Of a stretch of 5,598 nucleotides of DNA, positions 1 through 4,621 are shown piece by piece. Source of the DNA: CAYXOX01 sp964466745 (GTDB lineage: Bacteria; Pseudomonadota; Alphaproteobacteria; Rhodobacterales; Rhodobacteraceae). The translations under genes were made by a program, and so were the position numbers. Every line of letters starts with the position of its first letter. Within the stretch, counting starts at the first letter, position 1. The DNA lies in contig CAYXOX010000175.1 in NCBI GenBank assembly GCA_964466745.1, positions 1 to 5,598 of the forward strand, given 5' to 3'. The notes under the pieces were generated by a model. That model made no database searches. It was not told the origin of the DNA and saw only the letters and a list, made by a program, of their open reading frames with translations.

Positions 1-788
1 TCGAGGTAGCTCACGTAGGAGCCCTTGTCGGCGATGATGAGCGTGCGCTCGAACTGCCCGGTGTTCTCGGCGTTGATGCGGAAGTAGGTGGAAAGCTCCA
101 TCGGGCAGCGCACCCCGGGGGGCACGTAGACGAAGGAGCCGTCCGAGAACACCGCCGAGTTGAGCGTGGCGTAGAAATTGTCGTTCACGGGCACGACGGA
201 GCCGAGGTATTTCTTCACGAGCTCCGGATGCTCCCGGATCGCCTCGGAGATCGAGCAGAAGATCACGCCCGCCTTCCTGAGCTCGGCCTGGAAGGTGGTG
301 CCGACGCTGACGCTGTCGAACACGGCATCCACGGCCACCTTCCTCCCCTCGGCCGGGGCATCTTCGGCGCCCTCCACGCCGGCAAGGATCATCTGCTCCT
401 TCAGCGGGATGCCGAGCTTCTCATAGGTCGCCAGCAGCTTCGGGTCGACATCGTCGAGCGATTTGGGGCGCTCCGTCATGCTCTTGGGGCGTGCGTAGTA
501 GTACTGGTCCTGAAAGTCGATCTCGGGGTAGTCGACCATGGCCCAGTCGGGCTCCTTCTTCTGAAGCCAGCGGGCGTAGGCCTCCAGCCGCCAGTCGGTC
601 ATCCACTGCGGCTCGTCGTTCTTCTGCGAGATGAGGCGCACGATCTCCGGCGTCAGCCCCTTGGGGGCATACTCCATCTCGATATCGGTGTTCCAGCCGT
701 GCTTGTAGCGGCCCGAAAGCGATTGAACCGCCTCCACCGTTTCGCGATCGACGCCTTCCTTTGCGTCCAGCTTGTCCAGTGCGGTCAT
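1..788 (-). CDS. sufB: SufB, Fe-S cluster assembly scaffold (3' end off the window)
   Basis: SufB is the scaffold subunit of the cytosolic SufBCD complex, on which Fe-S clusters are built using sulfur from a cysteine desulfurase and SufC ATPase activity. The reverse strand reads MTALDKLDAKEGVDRETV and continues without a stop for 262 codons to the window edge. The usual SufB is about 470-510 residues, so roughly the N-terminal half is here. Family hallmarks visible are YKHGWNTDIE near residues 28-37, DYPEIDFQDQYYY near 85-97, GVIFCSISEAIREHPELVKKYLG near 171-193, and FSDGSFVYVPPGVRCPMELSTYFRIN near 208-233, where the beta-helix core begins. The start is fixed by GGGAG (794-798) five bases ahead of ATG. 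It is the third gene of the iscR-desulfurase-sufB run, 154 nt after the desulfurase stop, and probably shares the iscR promoter. The SufD-like residues of the C-terminal half cannot be judged here. Confidence 0.96.
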   Translation of the reverse strand, partial: MTALDKLDAKEGVDRETVEAVQSLSGRYKHGWNTDIEMEYAPKGLTPEIVRLISQKNDEPQWMTDWRLEAYARWLQKKEPDWAMVDYPEIDFQDQYYYARPKSMTERPKSLDDVDPKLLATYEKLGIPLKEQMILAGVEGAEDAPAEGRKVAVDAVFDSVSVGTTFQAELRKAGVIFCSISEAIREHPELVKKYLGSVVPVNDNFYATLNSAVFSDGSFVYVPPGVRCPMELSTYFRINAENTGQFERTLIIADKGSYVSYL

Positions 789-942
789 GACGTCTCCCGT
801 CGGCTGCTGCGAAGAGCCGGTACGGCACCTCCGCGATCTTGTTCCATCTCTCCGGGCCCGTCCCGGCCCGACGGCCGCAGGCAAGCGGCCAGTTCCGGCC
901 GCGCGTTCCGCGGCCCTCGCGCGGGCCCCTGCCCGCCGTTCT
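789..942 (-). other. Desulfurase-sufB spacer with two GC-rich inverted repeats
   Basis: This 154-nt gap inside the operon has no ORF with a ribosome-binding site or a recognisable product. It contains two perfect short inverted repeats. GGCCGC (873-878) and GCGGCC (885-890) flank a six-base loop. CCGCGCG (899-905) and CGCGCGG (918-924) flank a 12-base loop. Neither is followed by a T-run on the minus strand, so they do not look like intrinsic terminators. In the mRNA they could act as stability or processing hairpins between the two cistrons. At this base composition short GC stems also arise by chance, so the functional reading is weak. Confidence 0.4.
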
Positions 943-1989
943 TCAGGCCGCCGCGCGGGCGCGCCACTTGCGATGCCGCGCCAGCCACGCCTCCGCGAAG
1001 CCCAGCACGTCGTCGCGGCCGGTCCCGAGCCCCAGCGAGACCCGGAGGGCGCTCGCCGCCTCGGCGGGCCCGAAGCCCATCGCCTGCAACGCGGCGCTGC
1101 CCCGCGTCTTGCCCGAGGAACACGCCGAGCCGGCGGACACCGCGAAGCCGGCAAGATCCATCGCCATGACCTGCGTTTCCCCCTTCCAGCCCGGCGTCAC
1201 GAAACAGCTCGTGTTCGGCAGCCGCGCAGCCTGTTTCCCGACAAAAATAGTCTGTGGCGCGCCGGCCGCAATGGCGTTTTCTAGAATATTTCTAAATTCG
1301 GCAACCTCCTCCCAGGCGCCGGCGGCCAGATCGCGCGCGGCCGCCTCGGCCGCCGCGCCGAAGCCGGCGATGCCCGCGAGGTTCTCGGTGCCCGAGCGCC
1401 GGCCCATTTCCTGCCCTCCGCCGCGTATCCGTGCATCGAGGTCCAGCCCGCGCCGCATCACCAGCGCGCCAACCCCTTTCGGCCCCCCGATCTTGTGGGC
1501 AGAAACGATGGCCACGTCGACGCCCGACCACGCGAAGGACAGGGGGATCTTGCCGAACGCCTGGGTGAAGTCCGAAACCGCCAGCCCCGCCGGAAGATCC
1601 TGGATCACCCCGGTCTCCGAATTCGCCAGCTGCACGGCTGCCCGCCCCGGGTCGGGCACCGCTACCCGCCCGGCGGAGTCAACGGCGAGGCCCGGCTCGG
1701 TCCAGGCGGCGATCGCCTCGTGCTCCACCGCGGCCGTGACGAGCCCCCGCCCGGCGCAGGCCAATGCCGCCGCCTCTGTGGCGCCCGAGGTGAAGACGAT
1801 GTCAGCCTCGCCCGCACCCAGCGCCGCCGCGATCTGGGCGCGGGCGCGCTCCACCACCGCCCGCGCGGCGCGCCCCTCGGCATGGACAGAGGACGGGTTG
1901 CCGCACAGGTCGAGCGCAGCCACCATCGCGGCGCGCGCCTCGGGACGCAGCGGCGCCGAGGCGTTCCAGTCGAGGTAGACCCGGCTCAT
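943..1989 (-). CDS. iscS: Cysteine desulfurase, class I (IscS/NifS type)
   Basis: This is a PLP-dependent enzyme that removes sulfur from L-cysteine as an enzyme-bound persulfide and passes it to Fe-S assembly. It has 348 residues, starting MSRVYLDWNASAPLRPEA. Visible active-site elements are His90 in VEHEA (PLP stacking), NSETG at 123-127, Asp140 and Gln143 in DFTQAFGK, the PLP Schiff-base Lys166 in SAHKIGGPKG, RRSGTEN at 197-203, and the persulfide Cys290 in GSACSSGK. SALRVSLG at 313-320 holds the likely substrate-carboxylate arginine. The spacing after Cys290 matches the long mobile loop of class I enzymes rather than SufS. The protein ends soon after the last helix and lacks the C-terminal tail that E. 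coli IscS (about 404 residues) uses near its IscU-docking surface. The start is supported by GGAGGGGGGC directly before ATG. An in-frame ATG at 2124 would add 45 low-complexity residues encoded by spacer DNA and is not credible. It lies between iscR and sufB, so it probably feeds SufB. iscS is the usual label in this group; nifS is also used. Confidence 0.93.
   Translation of the reverse strand: MSRVYLDWNASAPLRPEARAAMVAALDLCGNPSSVHAEGRAARAVVERARAQIAAALGAGEADIVFTSGATEAAALACAGRGLVTAAVEHEAIAAWTEPGLAVDSAGRVAVPDPGRAAVQLANSETGVIQDLPAGLAVSDFTQAFGKIPLSFAWSGVDVAIVSAHKIGGPKGVGALVMRRGLDLDARIRGGGQEMGRRSGTENLAGIAGFGAAAEAAARDLAAGAWEEVAEFRNILENAIAAGAPQTIFVGKQAARLPNTSCFVTPGWKGETQVMAMDLAGFAVSAGSACSSGKTRGSAALQAMGFGPAEAASALRVSLGLGTGRDDVLGFAEAWLARHRKWRARAAA
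1280..1296. promoter_or_regulatory. Iron-box-like palindrome inside the desulfurase gene
   Basis: The plus strand reads TCTAGAA-TAT-TTCTAAA; the minus strand reads TTTAGAA-ATA-TTCTAGA. The core TAGAA-N3-TTCTA is perfectly symmetric and has the same half-sites and spacing as the palindrome upstream of iscR (2852-2870). As I recall it, the Irr iron control element consensus is TTTAGAA-YRR-TTCTAAA, so the half-sites differ at one base and the spacer (ATA) fits poorly. It encodes residues 231-237 of the desulfurase (EFRNILE) using AGA and CTA codons, which are rare in such a GC-rich gene. Whether any protein binds here is inference; it may be a chance AT-rich patch. Confidence 0.3.
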
Positions 1990-2206
1990 GCCCCCCTCCG
2001 CACGGGCGTGCGCCCCCTCATCTTGGCCCAAATACTCCCGCCGGAGGCGGAAGCGGGGGGCCAAACCGATTGGCGGCCGCCAGCCGGCGGCTCCCGGGAG
2101 GCGGGCACCCGGGCGCGCCTGCACTCCGTCGCGGGACCGGGAGACGGCAAAGGCGCCCCGGACATCAACGGGTCGCCGCCGGCAATGCCGGATGAACGGG
2201 CGCCCC
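1990..2206 (-). other. iscR-desulfurase spacer (217 nt, no gene)
   Basis: No supported ORF lies here. Read on the minus strand it contains, in order after the iscR stop: a CCGGC-AAT-GCCGG hairpin (2179-2191), a CTCCCGGGAG palindrome (2091-2100), a CCGCC/GGCGG stem with a three-base loop (2038-2050), the dispersed element copy (2018-2040), and the GGAGG ribosome-binding site of the desulfurase. Two near-identical stretches, ATCAACGGGTCGCC (2164-2177) and ATGAACGGGCGCC (2192-2204), suggest a small local duplication. No T-run terminator and no clear minus-strand promoter were seen, so cotranscription of the desulfurase with iscR is the simplest reading. Confidence 0.5.
2018..2040 (-). repeat. 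Dispersed intergenic element, copy A
   Basis: On the minus strand this reads CGGGAGTATT, then TGG, then GCCAAGATGA. It matches copy B (3679-3701, plus strand) at 19 of 23 positions, all four differences lying at position 2 and in the three central bases. A short GC stem (2038-2050) overlaps its 5' end. It sits about 28 nt upstream of the desulfurase start and is transcribed as part of the iscR operon message. I recall closely similar sequences as very common between genes in Rhodobacterales; the function is not known to me. Within this window only two copies are present. Confidence 0.6.
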
Positions 2207-2668
2207 TCACGGCTCGTCGACTACCGCGAACAGCGCGGGAACGGCCGGGCACGGCGCGAGATCGTTCTCCACCACGTCGGACAGCCGCGTCTGGTGCAGA
2301 AAGACGTAGACATGGGCAGAAAGCCCTTCCCAGAGCCGGTTGGCGAGCGATTGCGCGCGGGTGCCCGACACGCCGCCGGTGGCGCCGACCCCGGTGTGCA
2401 TCGCGTTCACCGTCTCATCCACAGCGGCGAGAATATCCACCACTCGGATCTGCTCGGGCGGGCGCGCCAGCCGGTATCCCCCGCCGGGCCCGCGCACGGA
2501 GGCGACGAGGCCAGCCCGGCGCAGCTTGACGAAGAGCTGCTCGAGATAGGGCAGCGAGATGTCCTGGCGCCGCGAGATCTCCGCCAGCGAGACGAGACCC
2601 TCGCCGGGCTGAAGGGCCAGGTCGGCCAGTGCGACGACCGCATACCGCCCCTTGGTGCTCAGCTTCAT
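2207..2668 (-). CDS. iscR: Rrf2-family regulator IscR, atypical single-cysteine form
   Basis: IscR is a dimeric winged-helix repressor/activator whose DNA binding responds to an Fe-S cluster, matching Fe-S assembly to demand. The product is 153 residues, starting MKLSTKGRYAVVALADLA. The helix-turn-helix spans about residues 27-55 (SLAEISRRQDISLPYLEQLF), with Glu43 present, the residue that in E. coli IscR tunes promoter choice. The wing is about 57-68 (SVRGPGGGYRLA, with Arg59). A dimerisation helix follows at about 104-128. E. coli IscR binds [2Fe-2S] through Cys92, Cys98, Cys104 and His107; here that stretch (DETVNAMHTGVGATGGVSGT, 84-103) has no cysteine. The only cysteine in the protein is Cys140 in LAPCPAVP; His91, His119 and His125 are other possible ligands. 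IscR of Rhodobacter sphaeroides has, from memory, been described as a Fe-S protein with a single cysteine ligand, and this fits. GGAGG (2675-2679) lies six bases before ATG. It is first in the operon and probably autoregulates it. Confidence 0.94.
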   Translation of the reverse strand: MKLSTKGRYAVVALADLALQPGEGLVSLAEISRRQDISLPYLEQLFVKLRRAGLVASVRGPGGGYRLARPPEQIRVVDILAAVDETVNAMHTGVGATGGVSGTRAQSLANRLWEGLSAHVYVFLHQTRLSDVVENDLAPCPAVPALFAVVDEP

Positions 2669-2805
2669 CTCTGCCCTCCCGTGCCGTTTCCGGCTCCCGC
2701 GCGATTTCCTGCCCGGATCTCCTGACCGGCACCGCTGCACACAACTCCGACGTGCGGCACGTTGACGATGGGGCCGGGACAGCGTACCTCTCCCCCGCCC
2801 CGGCG

Positions 2806-2834
2806 GCGGCCTTCTGCCGCGCCCCGCGCGGGGC
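2806..2834 (-). other. Tandem hairpins in the iscR leader
   Basis: The predicted iscR leader has a perfect 14-nt palindrome GCCCCGCGCGGGGC (2821-2834), followed on the minus strand by a GCGGC-AGAAG-GCCGC stem-loop (2806-2820). They lie 20-50 nt downstream of the proposed transcription start and well before the ribosome-binding site. No U-run follows, so early termination is not supported. They may simply stabilise a roughly 187-nt leader. No riboswitch family was recognised. Confidence 0.35.
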
Positions 2835-2851
2835 GTCGGTCCGGGCGACAC

Positions 2852-2870
2852 GCTTAGAATTGTTCTAAGC
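2852..2870. promoter_or_regulatory. Iron-responsive operator (ICE/Irr-box type) between iscR and the hydrolase
   Basis: This is a perfect inverted repeat, GCTTAGAA-TTG-TTCTAAGC: 8-bp arms and a 3-bp spacer. On the minus strand the centre reads TTAGAA-CAA-TTCTAA, which fits the Irr iron control element pattern (TTTAGAA-YRR-TTCTAAA, from memory) at all but the outermost bases. It is an AT-rich island in very GC-rich DNA. It sits about 184 nt upstream of the iscR start and 94 nt upstream of the divergent hydrolase start, and overlaps the proposed iscR -10 box. Irr is the first candidate regulator. IscR acting through the Rhodobacterales Iron-Rhodo-box is the alternative; I do not recall that motif well enough to exclude it. 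Confidence 0.72.
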
Positions 2871-2890
2871 TCGCCCCTTGCCGGCGTCAA
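2862..2890 (-). promoter_or_regulatory. Predicted iscR operon promoter
   Basis: On the minus strand, TTGACG (2885-2890) and TAGAAC (2862-2867) are separated by 17 bp, matching sigma-70 -35 (5 of 6) and -10 (4 of 6) elements at ideal spacing. The -10 lies within the iron-box palindrome, so a bound regulator would block RNA polymerase. A start near 2855 would give a leader of about 187 nt. On the plus strand TAGAAT (2855-2860) within the same palindrome is a 5-of-6 -10 match for the hydrolase, but no good -35 precedes it. All of this is sequence inference. Confidence 0.5.
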
Positions 2891-2963
2891 CGCCATCCCC
2901 GCGCGCGGCGGCCACCCTCGGTGCGCTTCCGGCAGCGGGCCGAACGACGAACGGACACTGCCG

Positions 2964-3617
2964 ATGCCCGAAGTGATCTTTCCCGGGCCAGAGGGCCGGC
3001 TCGAGGGCCGCTACCACCCGCAGAAGGAAAAGGATGCGCCGATCGCCATCGTCCTGCATCCCCATCCGCAGTTCGGCGGCACGATGAACAACCGTGTCGT
3101 CTACAACCTGCACTATGCGTTCCACAGCATGGGCTTCACGGTGCTGCGCTTCAATTTCCGCGGTGTCGGCCGCAGCCAGGGCGAATACGACCAGGGCGTC
3201 GGAGAGCTGAGCGATGCCGCCTCCGCGCTCGATTACCTGCAGTCGATGAACCAGAACTCCAAGCACTGCTGGGTTGCCGGGTTCTCTTTCGGCGCGTGGA
3301 TCGGGATGCAGCTCCTCATGCGCCGACCGGAAATCACCGGCTTCATCTCGGTCTCGCCGCCGGCGAACATGTACGACTTCTCGTTCCTCGCCCCATGCCC
3401 CTCCTCGGGCCTGGTGATAAATGGCACGGCCGACCGCGTCGCGCCGCCCGCCGACACGCTGTCGCTGGTGAACAAGCTGCACGAGCAGAAGGGAATCACC
3501 ATCACCCATCGCGAGGTGGAGGGGGCCGGGCATTTCTTCGAGGACCCGCACATGGACGAGATGATCGACACGGTGAAGGCCTATGTCCGGCGGCGGCTGA
3601 CGGAGAGCTCGCGCTAG
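2964..3617 (+). CDS. Alpha/beta-hydrolase fold protein (COG2945-like)
   Basis: This is a 217-residue cytosolic hydrolase of unknown substrate, beginning MPEVIFPGPEGRLEGRYHP. The oxyanion-side HPHPQFGGTMNN motif (32-43) is typical of a conserved small alpha/beta-hydrolase group often annotated as COG2945. NFRGVGRSQGEY follows at 64-75. The nucleophile elbow is GFSFGA (106-111, Ser108); the likely acid is Asp157 in NGTADRVAPP; the likely base is His190 in GAGHFFED. The triad is therefore complete in the expected order and the length is normal. There is no signal peptide and no membrane segment. Only a weak purine stretch (ACGGA, 2951-2955) precedes the ATG, but the start agrees with the family N-terminus. 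It is divergent from iscR and may share the palindrome at 2852-2870, which would make it iron-responsive; a functional link to Fe-S assembly is unproven. Esterase or thioesterase activity is possible. Confidence 0.9.
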   Translation: MPEVIFPGPEGRLEGRYHPQKEKDAPIAIVLHPHPQFGGTMNNRVVYNLHYAFHSMGFTVLRFNFRGVGRSQGEYDQGVGELSDAASALDYLQSMNQNSKHCWVAGFSFGAWIGMQLLMRRPEITGFISVSPPANMYDFSFLAPCPSSGLVINGTADRVAPPADTLSLVNKLHEQKGITITHREVEGAGHFFEDPHMDEMIDTVKAYVRRRLTESSR

Positions 3618-3621
3618 CTGG

Positions 3622-3641
3622 GCCCCGGGCGCGCCCGGGGC
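3622..3641 (+). terminator. 20-bp GC palindrome after the hydrolase, possible terminator
   Basis: GCCCCGGGCG followed by its exact reverse complement CGCCCGGGGC begins five bases after the hydrolase stop. As RNA it would form a very stable stem, though a few central pairs must open to make a loop. No T-run follows, so it is not a textbook intrinsic terminator. It may still act as a 3'-end stabiliser or pause site, as the only other candidate is the hairpin at 3653-3673. Confidence 0.45.
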
Positions 3642-3652
3642 GATGCGGCGAA

Positions 3653-3673
3653 GCGAGGGGCCCTGCCCCTCGC
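3653..3673 (+). repeat. 8-bp stem-loop preceding dispersed element copy B
   Basis: GCGAGGGG (3653-3660) and CCCCTCGC (3666-3673) form a perfect 8-bp stem around the loop CCCTG. It lies 12 nt downstream of the 20-bp palindrome and five bases before the copy B core. From memory, this hairpin commonly accompanies the GGAGTATT element in Rhodobacterales, so hairpin and core may be one composite unit. Copy A has only a shorter, unrelated stem at the equivalent place. Confidence 0.5.
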
Positions 3674-3678
3674 GCTCC

Positions 3679-3701
3679 CCGGAGTATTCCTGCCAAGATG
3701 A
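3679..3701 (+). repeat. Dispersed intergenic element, copy B
   Basis: The plus strand reads CCGGAGTATT, then CCT, then GCCAAGATGA, 19 of 23 identical to copy A on the opposite strand. The next bases are also similar (AGGGCGG against GGGGGCG). It lies about 60 nt after the hydrolase stop, in the sense direction. Each copy is thus in the sense orientation of its neighbouring transcription unit. No open frame with a credible product starts from the ATG inside it. Confidence 0.62.
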
Positions 3702-3892
3702 AGGGCGGGTCCGTGCCGCCGGGCGCACGGTTGAGCCCGGGGCCGGGCAGACTGCAGCGCTTGCCGGGGCGAGCGAGGGTTCGGCCGGCAGCCCTGTGCC
3801 GCCGCGCCCGTGCAGCTGTTGCCGCGGGCGGACCGGGCCGTTAACGGAAGGCGGGCCGGCGGAAGCCGCGGTAGCCAGCAAGGACCGATCCG
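3702..3892 (+). other. Spacer upstream of the VIT-family gene (no gene)
   Basis: No supported gene lies in this stretch. A CCGTTAACGG palindrome (3838-3847) sits 45 nt before the transporter start and could be an operator. TTGCCG (3819-3824) with TAACGG (3842-3847) 17 bp later is a very weak promoter match overlapping it. AAGGA (3880-3884), eight bases before the ATG, is a good ribosome-binding site. No iron-box palindrome like that at 2852-2870 was found here. Confidence 0.4.
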
Positions 3893-4621
3893 ATGGATTT
3901 TCCGGCACATCGAAGGCAGGAGCACGGGCTGACCCCGCTCAACGAGAACCTGCGGCAGATCGTCTACGGGGGCAGCGACGGCATCGTGACGACCTTCGCA
4001 GTCGTCGCGGGGTTCGCCGGGGCCGGAGCCGAGGGCGCCGCCCAGCTCGGAACGCTCGCCGTGATCCTCTTCGGCCTCGCGAATCTCTTCGCCGACGCCA
4101 CCTCCATGGGCCTCGGCGAATTCCTGTCGTCGCGCTCGCAACAACAGGTCTATCTCGGCACGAAGGCCGAGGAGGAGGTGCGCCTCGAGGAGGACCCGGC
4201 CGGCGAGCGTGCCGAGGTGATGGCCATTCTGGCGGCGCGCGACATCCGGGGCGAGGATGCCGTTCGTTTCGTCGCCGAACTGGAAAAGCACCCAAGGCTG
4301 ATGGCCGATTTCATGATGCGCTACGAGTTCGGCATGGCCGACCCGGAGGATCAGAACCCGGCCGTCAACGGGCTAATCACCTTCGCCTCGTTTCTTGCCT
4401 TCGGCGTGTTGCCGCTCGTGCCGTATTTCCTCCTGCCGCCGGTGCCCGGAACCTTTCTCGTTTCGCTCGCAGCGACCGGGGGCGCCCTCCTGCTGCTCGG
4501 ACTGCTGCGCTGGCGTTCCACCGGCGAGCCGATCTGGCGGGCCGTGGGCGAGACGCTGCTGGTGGGCGGCGTTTGCGCGGCGGTTGCCTATACCGTGGGG
4601 CTCATCGTCGTGGGCGCGTGA
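3893..4621 (+). CDS. VIT1/CCC1-family Fe(II)/Mn(II) transporter
   Basis: This is a 242-residue inner-membrane protein of the vacuolar iron transporter family, which moves Fe(II) and Mn(II) out of the cytosol, probably by proton exchange. After a polar N-terminus, the hallmark YGGSDGIVTTFAVVAGF (25-41, Asp29) opens TM1. TM2 spans about 54-78 and carries ADATSMGLGEF (67-77; Asp68, Met72, Glu76). A cytosolic acidic segment at about 80-155 (EEE at 93-95, EE at 99-100, Glu105, Glu108, and MMRYE at 141-145) resembles the helical metal-binding domain described for plant VIT1, whose MM-x2-E motif is reproduced. TM3-TM5 fall at about 158-182, 185-205 and 217-240. Five membrane helices is the family norm. 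Unlike the MbfA exporters of many alphaproteobacteria, there is no N-terminal ferritin-like domain. AAGGA (3880-3884) supports the start. It appears monocistronic. Substrate preference between iron and manganese cannot be read from sequence. Confidence 0.92.
   Translation: MDFPAHRRQEHGLTPLNENLRQIVYGGSDGIVTTFAVVAGFAGAGAEGAAQLGTLAVILFGLANLFADATSMGLGEFLSSRSQQQVYLGTKAEEEVRLEEDPAGERAEVMAILAARDIRGEDAVRFVAELEKHPRLMADFMMRYEFGMADPEDQNPAVNGLITFASFLAFGVLPLVPYFLLPPVPGTFLVSLAATGGALLLLGLLRWRSTGEPIWRAVGETLLVGGVCAAVAYTVGLIVVGA

Noticed and set aside
785..1123. A possible small gene spanning the desulfurase-sufB spacer.
   Set aside because: It starts inside the desulfurase in another frame, is Arg/Gly-rich, and has no ribosome-binding site in the spacer.
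1990..2124. An upstream in-frame ATG at 2124 that would lengthen the cysteine desulfurase by 45 residues.
   Set aside because: The extension is low-complexity Arg/Pro/Gly sequence encoded by spacer DNA and the dispersed element, while MSRVYLDWNAS matches the family N-terminus and has its own strong GGAGG site.
228..2529. Several long plus-strand open frames opposite iscS, sufB and iscR.
   Set aside because: Their products are Arg/Ala/Pro/Gly-rich with no family resemblance, as expected from antisense frames in high-GC genes whose minus-strand products are clearly conserved.
2755..2790. TTGACG (2762-2767) with TACCTC (2785-2790) as a plus-strand hydrolase promoter.
   Set aside because: The -10 matches at only two positions or so; TAGAAT at 2855-2860 is a better -10, though it lacks a good -35.
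2865..3908. A 347-codon minus-strand open frame covering the hydrolase and the following spacer.
   Set aside because: It is antisense to a gene with a complete catalytic triad, has no credible domain, and runs through palindromes and the dispersed element.
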